A DNA stretch of 64,000 nucleotides, taken from Chrysemys picta bellii (Eukaryota > Chordata > Testudines > Emydidae). The stretch is from positions 67,209,287 through 67,273,286 of the forward strand of contig NC_088792.1 of assembly GCF_011386835.1 (NCBI RefSeq). The letters run 5' to 3'. The notes under the pieces are model-generated. The model was not told where the DNA came from. It saw only the letters and a program-made list of their open reading frames with translations, and made no database searches. The stretch's first letter is position 1, and each line of letters starts with the position of its first letter. The translations under genes were made by a program, and so were the position numbers. Shown here one piece after another: positions 10,362 through 20,463 of the stretch.

Positions 10362-12003
10362 GTGTTGAGAACTCCATTGTAAGGCTTATTTTGAGGAAAG
10401 CACACATACCGCTCCCATTTAATCTCAATAAGATAATGAAATTGAAAATTTCTGTGTGTAAAGTAGGCTAGAAGAATATTTTTAGAGAGTTAAGAGTGTT
10501 TGGGGGAGGGTGATGACTTAGAATATGTCTCCTTAATGGTATGTGTGGACATTAAGGTTGATATCAGAATTGTCTATGTAACCTTATTTTAGCTTGTGAT
10601 TTCCATAATTCTTAATGTTTTTTTAATTTATTGTATTAATGGATATGCTCAATGATACATTTTCACTTGAGTTACACTTACCGGTAGCAACCTTAATATC
10701 TTAATGATATTTTCTGTTTTGAAAATATATATATGTACATGATACACTTACTGCAGAAACATACAAAGTTGCAATGAGCCAGATTCTGCTTCCATTAATG
10801 TTAATGGCAAAAGACCTATTGACTTTAATGGTTATAAAATATTTTGCAAAATACCCATATGTTGTATGCAGTTGGTCTAGGTTATAAGTGGGAGTTCTCT
10901 TTACCAAAGAGTGACTCTTCAACCATTGCAGAAAAGCTCATTTTAAACAGGAAACTCCTACATGATTTGTTGCCCATTTGTGTAAGCTGGTACGTGCTAT
11001 ACTTACTAAAACATGTCTTGAAGTCTTGATAGCCCAAGGGAATAGTAAGTGGACACAGAGCAAGTCTGTGGTCCAAACTCCAGGTCCAGAGGTAGTGAGC
11101 AATGAGTGAAAATCAATGTCATCTAATGGGTGCTTAGTAGCCAATAAAGAATGAATCCATATTCTGTGTTCTGTGTGCTAATGGATGGGTATCCTTATTG
11201 CAAATGATATCAGTTGGCTGCCTATTGGCAGTCTCACCAGAGGAGTTACTATTAAGAAGGGAAAGGGCAGTTTATCTCCTGTGACTGTTGAATTGCTTGT
11301 TTCTCTGCTTTAACTACCACTAGGATGTTCACTAGTGGTGTTTGGGATGTGATATGTGCACCTGACCACTAGACCATGGAAGAGAGACCCCTAGAGACTT
11401 CTGCCTCTAGAAGAAAAGAGTTATCTATCAGACAAGCCATTGAACATGGGGAAAAAATGTCTCCTGGGGACTTGGGAAATGTCTCTTGGGAACATAAGAA
11501 AGGGAGAACACTGTATTTAGCCCCAAATCAGTCTGACTCAGTGGTCTATCATCCTCTTGTAGGGGACAGGGAATTCTTATTCGCTTTAAAGGAAGTTATG
11601 TTTATACGTCTCCTTGTGCATCAAGTTTATATATAATCTATAGATTAGGCAACATACTTAAAGGCTAAATAATAATAAATATTTAATGGAGCACACCTGG
11701 CCCAGGAGCCTACTGTAAAGGCTTTGCACTGTTACCCAGGGAAGTTTTTTCTGTTCCCAGTCCTAGTCTCTCTCCTCTTTGTTGAGAAGTGACTGGGAAC
11801 TTTGGCTGAGGCACTGTATTTAACCCCTGGAGAAAATAAATCCTCATGTAGCTCTTCAGGACGGAGACTGCCTTTTTCTGTGCCTCTCCAGTGCCCAGGT
11901 CAACAGGTCCCACTCCTGTTGGGAACGCACATGTATAATAAAATGATTAATAATAACATAGCTCAAAAATGTCCTCTACTGGATGGTCTGGAATAGTGAC
12001 AAT
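10362..12003. other. Intron; a SINE tail near the end
   Basis: AT-rich intronic sequence. About 11860-11955 resembles the 3' half of a CORE-SINE-type repeat ending in an ataataaaatgattaataat tail. Nothing else recognised. Confidence 0.4.
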
Positions 12004-12302
12004 TAGAGCTGGTCGGGAAATTTTTGACAAAACAGTTTTTCATTGGGAAAGTTTTTCAGGACAAGGATGGAATTGCTGGTGTGAGAGAAGGACCAGAATA
12101 GCCAATACTCAATTTGTTAGGTCTCCCACAGCTCAGGTGAGTGCCTTAGCCACCAGGCTATTGGCTATGCTGGGTGGCCTCTCTGTTTTTTTTGTCAAAA
12201 AACTTCATCAAAGGTCTCAATTTCATCCCAATGTGAAATGGGAAGATTTTTTAAATCTTGAAAGTTTTCACAGGACAGGAATACCCTTTTCCATCCAGCT
12301 AT
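12004..12302. mobile_element. TIR element with AGAGCTGGTC ends
   Basis: It starts tagagctggtcgggaaattt and ends ttttccatccagctata, an imperfect inverted repeat. Internal arms also pair (tgacaaaacagtttttc against gtcaaaaaacttcatc). A right-half relative ending tttctgaccagctcta lies at about 52040-52225. Confidence 0.6.
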
Positions 12303-14384
12303 AGGGCCGATGGCTTCTGAAGGGAATCTCATCCACTCAGCTATCTTCTCTCAGAGATGTGGTGGCAGTGATACAGGCATGATCCTCTGGCCATCCTGAT
12401 TGAAAAGCATGCAGAATTTCTTAAAAGAAAATATTACTGGAGACCCACACAACCAAATAAGGATATAATCATTAGTTTGGGGTTTCTCTGCTTTACTTAC
12501 TGCTGCTGTTAGAATTTTTTCCCTTGCTATGAGAGCCTGCAGTCCCTTGAAATAGTGTCTGCATTTAAATGAAGCTTATTAAATTTTTTTTGGAGGAGTT
12601 CAGATCTATTTTGGATCCGGTTCAGGGATCAGCACTGATGCAAACACATTTTGACTGCTCTGTAAATTCATAACCATCATACAGATGCAAATAATTCTTA
12701 GGTTGCAAAACTCTCTACTTGTAAATGTAAGTCATGCCAAGTTTAACATTTCATTGGGAAATCTCAGGCTTTCTTTTTTTGTGGGTTGGTACCTAGATAC
12801 AGATCACACCTGATGACAGCACTTGCATTACTTGCAGGGATTAATTCATTGGATGTTCCAGCAGGTATTTTAGTTTTCCATCCCTCATGCTTTTTGCTAT
12901 CTTTGATACCCCACTGACAATATGAGATGTTTATTTTAAATAATTATAATTTTCAGACTGCATTACAAGTTTATGCATGTAGGCTAACGATTACAGTTAT
13001 AATAGCTACTGTGCAATCAAGGCTTATCATACACATTGTAACTCAAACCATCAGTATCTCAGGGAGAGAGTGAGACAAGTAGAAGAAAATGAAAACATTG
13101 AACAAAGGAACTGAAACTCGGACCCCAGTCTTGCAGTGAGCTCCGCCTATGCAGAACAGAAGTGAAGTCAACAGGAATCTGCACAGGCACAGGAGTCTGC
13201 ATGTGTGGAGCTCATTACAGGACGTATCTTTTTCCCGTGTGTGATAAAGTACTCTTTGGCTTGTTGGCCTGTTTCCCTTTGCATATTATGGGTTCCCAAA
13301 ATATACATCCCAATGCCCTACATGGGTGGAATGGGCAAAAGTGGGGTAGAAGCAGGGAAGAGAAAGCATCTCCACTGCTCTCCCCCCTGCTCTGAGTCCA
13401 AGCAACTCTGCCCTGCCACACCCTGCAGTGTATACCCAGGCTGGAGGAGGAGCTTAAAAGGAGTTCACTTGTGGGCAGCTGGTGGAGGTGAGAAGCTCTG
13501 CAAAAGGAGCACTGTGGATGGCCCAGCTGCCAGGGCCCTGGCCTCTTGAGGGTTTACCCGACCTGTTGAGGGAAAAGGATCTTGGGCATTTGCAAGGATG
13601 GAGACTTCTTCTTTGATTTATTTTGTTTAAACGTGTTTGCTTTTCCCTCTTGTGTGGGGAGGCTGGTAGGAAGTGATCCAGGGAGGCAGTCGCATATCAC
13701 CCCAGGGGGCAGGACTCAGCCGCCTATCATTGGGCCCTGGATTGGAAACCAGAGGAGAGGATGGGCCTGAGTTCCCCTGACCACCCTGTGTTGGGGCTGG
13801 AGGCGAAAAGCCAATCCCTGCTACTAGAGACTCAGGACTACAGAGACCCCATATCCCAGAGAGTCCTGACTCTGGGATTTTGACCGGGTGAAGCCTGAAC
13901 CCCCTACTGGGCAATGGAACTAGCATTTGTTGGGCTCTATATACCCCAGACGGGTTGGACACAACTTGTGGCCAACCGGAGGCCCAAGTCACAGAAGGGG
14001 ACAGATCACTGCAGGGCCAGAGTGGCTGTCAACTGGGGGTGCCAAGACAGAAGGTCGCCTGTGACAACTTCACCAGACCACTAGCAGCACTTGTGGGGAG
14101 CAGTGAGCAGAGGTTGTCTGAACCTCAGAGATCTGTGTGGGAATGTATGCTGCTGCTTCATGCAAGTAGCCCCTTCTGGACAAGAAGTATGTGCAGGGAG
14201 AGGAATCATGCTGCCAGTGACAAGAAGAGGCTGTGTGGCATGGCAGAGGGGCCTCATACTGTGTGGATTATGTTTATTTTCTCTGTGGCTCCTACTTAGA
14301 TCCACAGGGTAGGAATGCCACACCTCCTTCCTGCTCTGTAAAGCACCAGTCCTCTCTACACTGAGCAAAATATTTGTCAAATTC
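12303..14384. other. Intron; GC-richer unclassified segment
   Basis: 12303-13190 has no recognisable feature. About 13200-14100 is richer in G and C than its surroundings and contains direct, gene-like text with several short open frames. None resembles a known protein and no splice-bounded exon was found. It may be part of an unrecognised retroelement; this is a guess. Confidence 0.35.
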
Positions 14385-14760
14385 CACAAAGAGAACAGGG
14401 ATCTGTGTTAGGTCTGGTCTTATGTAACATCCTAATGATCTAGAACAGCAAATAAATGACAAGTTAATAAAACTTGCAGATGATACTAAATTGGATGGAG
14501 TTGCACTAACGAGGACTGAAATAAAGCAGAGAGACCTGGATAAATTAGAAACATTGGCAGAAAGTTAATTGAAATTCAGCTCAAAAAAATTCAAGCAAAT
14601 ACTATTTATTGGTGAAAAACGAAGCCACGGAGAAATCCTGGGAGCTGGTAATGCTGAAAGAGACTTAGTCATGATGGCGGACAGAAAATTTGATGTGATT
14701 TTGCAGTACGATATGGCAACAAAAAAGGTCAATGTAGTTTTGGATCATGTATAGAGAGGC
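14385..14760 (+). pseudogene. Decayed CR1-type LINE reverse transcriptase fragment
   Basis: The + strand reads like a CR1 RT across several frames. There is a GSVLG-type segment near 14397, then ttgcagatgatactaaattg encoding the LADDTKL form of the catalytic FADD box near 14475, then an NAERDL...KKVNVVLD segment corresponding to the CR1 thumb-side motif AEKDLGV...KK. Multiple stops and frameshifts. It continues after an insertion at 14941-15040. Confidence 0.6.
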
Positions 14761-14940
14761 ATGATGCCTTTGGCGGGAAAGGAACAGTCCTGTGCTGCCG
14801 CTCCTGGAATATCTTTCAGCTCTCTGCACATTGGGCTGAGGTACTACTATGTGTCTGTACAGAACCTAGCACAATGGAGCCCCAGTATTGGTTGGTCCCT
14901 AGGCAGAGCTTAGTGCTATATTAAACATGATTAATTATTA
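14761..14940 (+). repeat. SINE 3' tail inserted into the old LINE
   Basis: Contains ctgtacagaacctagcacaa then tggagccccag and ends gattaattatta, the 3' portion of the same CORE-SINE-type family as 6176-6455. It splits the LINE copy on either side. Confidence 0.5.
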
Positions 14941-15040
14941 CCAGAATATTATTGGCAAACTGGAGATATTTCAGTGAAGAGCAACAAATAAAGGGGGCTG
15001 GATGGCTGGGGTTTAGGAGGAAAGATTAAACAAGTTATAG
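14941..15040 (+). pseudogene. Continuation of the decayed LINE
   Basis: Contains gcaaactggagatatttcag and aggaaagattaaacaagtta, resembling the CR1 segment KLERVQ...EERL that lies downstream of the RT domain. Too decayed to translate. Confidence 0.4.
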
Positions 15041-15837
15041 ATTTGCATCTTGTATCTCTAACTTGTCTGGTCATTGATATTAATAGACTATTTTGCTTGT
15101 ATTATTATTATTTTATTTTATTATTAACATTTACAGTTATTCATTGCTGATAGTTAGGGTTTCACTGCACGGACACAAGAAATCCATTTGGTTCTGGTCT
15201 TGATCAGAAGCCTAATGAGCAAATGTGTGCCTTTCCATTTACTTCAGTGGGTTTGGGATCAAGCTTGAAATGAATACAGTTTAGAATTCAGGCCAGGTGG
15301 CCTGGTGTCTCTCTAGATTCCTGTCAAATTGTGCAGTCAGAGTTCGGAAATCTGGGCAAGGTGGAGAGTGATAGATACAACATCAAAAATACCACGTGTT
15401 ACCTCATTCACTTCATGGGCCATGCAGGAAACCCCTCTGTGTGCAAAAGGACTTCGAAGCATAGCATAGGCACCGGGATTTACTTTCTCCTGGCTAGGTT
15501 TTTTTTTGTAACTAGCAAACTATCAGTGACATCGCCATCACCTCTGACCATCATAAACTCTTTGTTGCCTTTCCTGTCAAAGCAGCTTCCAAAAACCTTC
15601 CTCCAGAGATTCCAGTAAAGCTGTTTTTTTGCTCCTCACTAGCTATGTCTGGTGTTACCAGGTGTTTTTGTGTTTTACTTTGCTTACCTTGCTGTCTCTG
15701 TTACATCTTAATTTCCAACATTCCAGTATTCTTTCCCTTCCAGTACTGCTACTTGCTCAGTATGGCTTGACATGATTTCACAACAAGCTGGATATTAGCA
15801 TATTATTATTGTTATTATTTAATATTTTATTTTCATA
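15041..15837. other. Intron, nothing identified
   Basis: AT-rich sequence with ATT-rich simple runs at about 15098-15130 and 15803-15830. No gene or recognisable repeat. Confidence 0.4.
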
Positions 15838-15919
15838 GAATCATAGAATATCAGGGTTGGAAGGGACCTCAGGAGGTCATATAGTCCAAACCCCTGCTCA
15901 AAGCAGGACCAATTCCCAA

Positions 15920-16114
15920 CTAAATCATCCCAGCCAGGGCTTTGTTAAGCCTGACCTTAAAAACCTCTAAGGAAGGAGATTCCACCACCTCCTTAGGTAA
16001 CCCATTCCAATGCTTCACCACCCTCCTAGTGAAAAAGTTTTTCCTAATATCCAACCTAAACCTCCCCCACTGCAACTTGAGACCATTACTCCTTGTTCTG
16101 TCATCTGGTACCAC
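15920..16114 (-). pseudogene. CR1 ORF2 C-terminal segment
   Basis: The minus-strand frame reads [19 protein letters not shown] and [20 protein letters not shown], then ends. This is the conserved CR1 ORF2 C-terminus, displaced by a frameshift from the RT frame at 16125-17105. The same segment recurs at 62277-62645. Confidence 0.85.
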
Positions 16115-16124
16115 TGAGAACAGT

Positions 16125-17105
16125 CTAGATCCATCCTCTTTGGAACCCCATTTCAGCTACTTGAAAGCAGCTATCAAATCCCCCCCTCAGTATTCTCTTC
16201 TGCAGACTAAACAATCCCAGTTCCCTCAGCCTCTCCTCATAAGTCATGTGCTCCAACCCCTTAATCATTTTTGTTGCCCTCTGCTGGACTCTTTCCAATT
16301 TTTCCACATCCTTTTTGTAATGTGAGGCCCAAAACTGGACACAGTACTCCAGATGAGGCCTCACCAATGTCAAATAGAGGGGAACGATCACGTCCCTCGA
16401 TCTGCTGGCAATGCCCCTACTTATATAGCCCAAAATGCCGTTAGTCTTCTTGGCAACAAGGGCACACTGTTGACTCATATCCAGCTTCTCGTCCACTGTA
16501 ACCCCTAGGTCCTTTTCTGCAGAACTGCTTCCTAGCCATTCGGTCCCTAGTTTGTAACAGTGAATGGGATTCTTCCGTCCTAAGTGCAGGACTCTGCACT
16601 TGTCCTTGTTGAACCTCATCAGGATTCTTTTGGCCCAATCCTCTAATGTGTCTAGGTCCCTCTGTATCCTATCCCTACCCTCCAGCATATCTACCACTCC
16701 TCCCAGTTTAGTGTCATCTGCAAACTTGCTGAGAGTGCAGTCCACACCATCCTCCAGATCATTAATGAAGATATTGAACAAAACCGGCCCCAGGACCAAC
16801 CCCTGGGGAACTCCGCTTGATACCAGCTGCCAACTAGACATGGAGCCATTGATCACTACCTGTTGAGCCTGACGATCTAGCCAGCTTTCTATCCACCTTA
16901 TAGTCCATTCATCCAGCCCATACTTCTTTAACTTGCTGGCAAGAATACTGTGGGAGACCGTATCAAAAGCTTTGCTAAAGTCAAGGAATAACACATCCAC
17001 TGCTTTCCCCTCATCCACAGAGCCAATTATCTCACCGTAGAAGGCAATTAGGTTAGTCAGGCATGACTTGCCCTTGGTGAATCCATGCGGACTGTTCCTG
17101 ATCAC
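16125..17105 (-). pseudogene. CR1 ORF2 reverse transcriptase domain (long open fragment)
   Basis: An open minus-strand frame of 326 codons covers most of the CR1 reverse transcriptase, which copies the LINE RNA at its target site. Visible landmarks in order: HGFTKGKSCLTNLI near the start, FLDFSKAFDTVSH (the first catalytic Asp), SGVPQGLVLGPVLF, and SKFADDTKLGG (the FADD catalytic pair). Thumb-region motifs AEKDLGV and ERVQQRATKMI follow. Upstream, an in-frame TAG at 17150-17148 breaks the fingers region. Downstream, one frameshift at about 16140-16150 moves the C-terminal part ([15 protein letters not shown]...) into the frame ending at 15920. It is therefore dead as a LINE protein, but only lightly mutated across the catalytic core. 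Confidence 0.9.
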
Positions 17106-17875
17106 TTTCCTCTCCTGTAAGTGCTTCAGAATTGATTCCTTGAGGATCTACTCCATGATTGTTCCAGGGACTAAGGTGAGGCTGACTGGCCTGTAGTTCC
17201 CTGGATCCTCCTCCTTCCCTTTTTTAAAGATGGGCACTACATTAGCCTTTTTCCAGTCATCCAGGACCTCCCCTCGATCGTCATGAGTTTTCAAAGATAA
17301 TGGCCAATGGCTCTGCAATCACATCTGCCAACTCCTTTAGCACCCTCGGATGCAGCGCATCCGGCCCCATGGACTTGTTCTCGCCAAGTTTTTCTAAATA
17401 GTCCCAAACCACTTCTTTCTCCACAGAGGGCTGGTCACCTCCTCCCCATACTGTGCTGCCCAGTGCAGCAGTCTGGGAGCTGACCTTGTTTGTGAACCTT
17501 CCAGTTCTAGGAGATAGGGTATCTCCATTTAAAAAAAAAAAAAAAGAGCTCTGCCCCTAGTTGGTTCCTCCAGCACTTGCATCAGGAAATTGTCCCCTAC
17601 ACTTTCCAAAAACTTCCTGGATTGTCTGTGCACTGCTGTATTGCTCTCCCAGCAGGTATGAGGGTGATTAAAGTCTCCCATGAGAACCAGGGCCTACGAT
17701 CTAGTAACTTCTGCTAGTTGCCGGAAGAAAGCCTTGTCCACCTCATCCCCCTGATCTGGTGGTCTATAGCAGACTCCCACCACGACATCACCCTTGTTGC
17801 TCACACTTCTAAACTTAATCCAGAGACTCTCAGGTTTTTCTGCAGTTACATACCAGAGCTCTGAGCAGAATTGTG

Positions 17876-18179
17876 CTAGAAACCTAGCTTTACTTTTGAA
17901 TTTTGAGTATTGTAGTCATCATAGAAGATATATGGCTCTATTTGATTCTAGGTGGGAGAAAAGAGTAGTAAGGGGATTTATTTTCATGCCTCTTATTGAA
18001 TGATGCACACACACACGCATTAGTTGGCTGAGCCTCCAGAAACCTTATGCTCAACAGCGTTGGTCTGTCTGTTAATGCCACATCCAATCAATTCCAAAAT
18101 TTTTAGGGTATGTTCTAGGTATCAATGGACATTTTGGGGCAAATTGGAAAACTGAAACGGGGGAACCGTTGGACACATG
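17876..18179. other. Intron, nothing identified
   Basis: Short intronic stretch with a small AC run (about 18007-18018). No feature recognised. Confidence 0.4.
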
Positions 18180-18667
18180 GGGTATGTCTATACTGCAACT
18201 AGATACCCACAGCTGGCCTGTGCTAGCTGACTAGGGATTGCAGGGCTCAGGCTAAGGGGCGGTTTAATTGCAGCATAGACATTCGGGCTCGGGTTGCAGC
18301 ATGAGTTCTGGGACCTGCCACCTCACAGGGTTCAAGAGCCTGGGCTCCAGCCCGAGCCCAAACGTCTACACCGCAATTAAACAGCCCCTTAGCCCGAGCC
18401 TTGCAAGCCCAAGTCAGCTGGCATGGGCCAGCTGCGGGCATCTAATTGTGTAGTGGTGACAGGTTTCAGTGGTAGCTGTGTTAGTCTGTATCAGCAAAAA
18501 AACAATGAGGAGTCCTTGTGGCACCTTAGAGACTAACAAATTTATTTGGGCATAAGCTTTCGTGGGCTAGAACCCACCCACGAAAGCTTATGCCCAAATA
18601 AATTTGTTAGTCTCCAAGGTGCCACAAGGACTTCTCATTTTTTTTGCTAATTCAGTGTAGACATACT
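18180..18667. mobile_element. Palindromic MITE interrupted by a PLE insertion
   Basis: It starts ggtatgtctatactgcaa and ends cagtgtagacatac. The body is itself a long palindrome: gctaaggggcggtttaattg near 18252 against caattaaacagccccttagc near 18375. The right end is separated by the PLE palindrome 18454-18646. Non-autonomous DNA transposon by structure. Confidence 0.75.
18454..18646. mobile_element. Palindromic Penelope-like insertion nested in a MITE
   Basis: Two inverted copies of the PLE terminal repeat meet at gtgggctagaacccacccac. Each arm has cttgtggcacctt and cataagctttcgtggg. Flanks ctaattgtgtag (18442-18453) and ctaattcagtgtag (18647-18660) look like a duplicated target site of 12-14 bp inside the MITE arm. 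The junction removes CUGANGA from both arms, so no complete hammerhead core remains, although GAAA and stem III survive in both. Confidence 0.65.
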
Positions 18668-19275
18668 TATGAAGTCCCTGCTATTTGATTAGCACAGGCA
18701 CAGCTTCAAGCACCTCTGCAATTAACATGTTGACACCCTGAATAACTTAGCTCCCAGACAGCAAGACGAAGAATTGTTGATGGGGTGGGGGAGGGAAATG
18801 GAGGGATATGGGGTGCACACAGTCCCTTACCTGTGGGCGATAATGCGGGTCCCTATTATGTGGGAAGGCGGAATGGGGGATAAGGGTGAAATGGACGGAA
18901 GAGAATAATAAAAGTTCACCCAGATCCCCTGCCATGGGGGGAAAATGGGAAACCCTGCTATTGGGGGAGGAGGGAATAGGGGACCACAGATAGGGGAAGA
19001 TTGGGGAACTCTGATATAGGTGAAAGAAGGTAAGGGGGAGAGAAGGATTTACACAGAGCCCCTGCTATTGCGGGGGAGAATGAAGGGGGCCTTGAAATGG
19101 GGGAAGAGGAGCTATAAAGAGCCCCTGGCAATGGGGGGGGGGGGAAGGTGGCAGTGGGGGCACACACAACCTCTGGCAAAGGAGATATTGGGGGGATTGC
19201 ATGGATTCCTTGAAAAAATGGGAGGGTGGGAGGATGGCTCACAGAGAAATTGTGGGGAGTGGAATAGCAGGATAT
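18668..19275. other. Intron; G-rich low-complexity stretch
   Basis: About 18780-19250 is purine-rich with repeated ggggga-type runs and phrases such as cagagcccctg(c/g) recurring at irregular spacing. It looks like an old, degenerate minisatellite. A G11 run is at about 19133-19143. Confidence 0.45.
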
Positions 19276-19605
19276 CAGGGCCGCCCAGAGGATTCAGGGG
19301 CCTGGGGCAAAGCGGGGGTGCAGACATACTCACCGGGCGGCGCGCTGAGTCTGTGGCGGCGGGTCCTTCAGTCGCTCCGCATCTTCGGCACCACTGAAGG
19401 ACCTGCCGCCAAAGTGCCGTCGAAGACCCGGAGCGACTGAAGGGTCCCCCACCGCCGAAATGCCGCTGAAGACCCGGACCACCGCCGGGTAAGTAAAAAG
19501 GCGTTTCTAGCCAGGAAAGGGATTCTTAGCCAGGGCTCGGGTTGCCCCTGCGTGGCCCATGACCTGGGGCAAATTGCCACACTTCCTCCCCCTCTGGGCG
19601 GCCCT
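19276..19605. mobile_element. GC-rich non-autonomous DNA transposon
   Basis: It starts cagggccgcccagagg and ends cctctgggcggccctg, an exact 16-bp inverted repeat. The body is GC-rich and folds on itself. Same style as the elements at 43062, 54099 and 61029. Flanking target duplication is not clear here. Confidence 0.8.
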
Positions 19606-20245
19606 GGGGGATACAAGGAGCCCCTGGGATGTGCAATGAACTCAGCCTACATAAACTACATAGTGAGGTGAGCCCCTATTAGCGGTAGGCTACTGCTCGT
19701 TCTCTTGCAACACAATCCCTAGATTGGTGGTAGAAAGTGCCCTCATAAAGTTATTTTTATTCACCAGCCTCGCTGGGCTCTAGGACATTATTGCTCTAGG
19801 ACACCTACTGCATCTAGAAGAAATGGCTTTCTCATGAAATATCACGTACGGGTTGTTACTCTAAGACCATAAAACCTGATTCACTTGTCCTTCTAAGCAG
19901 ATCGAATTCTCGGTGAACAGCCAGCATAGTAAATCAAAGTGCCATGCACTCACCGCGAAAATAATTTTCAAAGGAAAAATATATATCTTATTCAGTCAAA
20001 GGAATATGTGCTAGACATCCCCATTATAAATCACGAGTCAGAACCACAGAAGAGTGATTAGTCAACTTCCAGGTATTTTCCATTTGTATTGTCCTGTAAA
20101 AGTAAATAGATATTTTTCATTTCTTTGTAGTTGTTAGAGTGAGATATATTGACTGGAGGTATGCCAGGAGCCAGCAACTTTTCATTTTTTGTTGACACTT
20201 CCAGATTCCTAATTTTAGGCATACGGAGCATGGAAACAAAATAAA

Positions 20246-20284
20246 ATGTTCATTTTCTCTCCCCCACTTCTCTGCCTTTCACAG
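20246..20284 (+). promoter_or_regulatory. Splice acceptor and polypyrimidine tract of the CREB5 exon
   Basis: A run rich in C and T (tctctcccccacttctctgc) leads into ctttcacag, with AG at 20283-20284 directly before the first exon codon. There is no intervening AG in the pyrimidine run, so the 3' splice site is unambiguous. Confidence 0.9.
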
Positions 20285-20457
20285 AATATCTCGATGCATA
20301 ACACAGTTGGAGGAGCAATGGCAGGACCCGGAACCCACCAGCTCACGAATACTAGGATGCCAAACCATGACACCAGCGTTGTGATTCAACAAGCCATGCC
20401 ATCTCCACAGTCCAGCTCGGTCATAACACAAGCACCTTCCACAAACCGACAGATCGG
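20285..20457 (+). CDS. CREB5: CREB5 internal coding exon (partial gene)
   Basis: CREB5 is a nuclear bZIP transcription factor of the ATF2/ATF7/CREB5 group that binds CRE sites as homodimers or as heterodimers with JUN. This exon lies between the N-terminal zinc-finger/activation region and the later His/Pro-rich and bZIP exons, none of which are in the window. It starts at a codon boundary (phase 0, NISMHNTVGGAM...) and runs 57 codons to ...NRQIG, ending two bases into the glycine codon. The stretch VVIQQAMPSPQSSSVITQ and the ending APSTNRQIG match my memory of vertebrate CREB5. Differences from the human protein as I remember it are conservative and confined to the first half (for example T for A after HN, and TNTRM for SSARL). 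The reading frame stays open into both introns, so an ATG at 20246 is intronic and not a start. The exon contributes a linker rather than a catalytic or DNA-binding domain. Seen: sequence, splice sites, phase. Known: family role. Inferred: orthology. Confidence 0.93.
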
Positions 20458-20463
20458 GTATGT
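20458..20463 (+). promoter_or_regulatory. Splice donor GTATGT of the CREB5 exon
   Basis: The exon ends ATCGG and is followed by GTATGT, a good match to the vertebrate donor consensus. It leaves the reading frame in phase 2, so the next exon must supply one base to complete Gly. Confidence 0.9.

Larger units (their letters stand above)
15838..17875 (-). mobile_element. CR1 LINE, 5'-truncated copy
   Basis: The 3' end is at the left edge: the + strand shows catagaatcatagaatatca followed by gggttggaagggacctcagg, the reverse complement of the CR1 3' UTR with its octamer repeat. From there the minus strand reads back through the C-terminal ORF2 region, reverse transcriptase and the endonuclease-RT linker, fading out at about 17875. 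A (A)n run at about 17530-17545 lies inside. About 2 kb of the roughly 4.5-kb family length is present, the usual result of incomplete reverse transcription. Confidence 0.93.

Noticed and set aside
13580..14390. Overlapping open frames of 60-121 codons in a GC-richer segment
   Set aside because: No recognisable protein, no splice-bounded exon, and frames overlap on both strands. Left as unclassified sequence.
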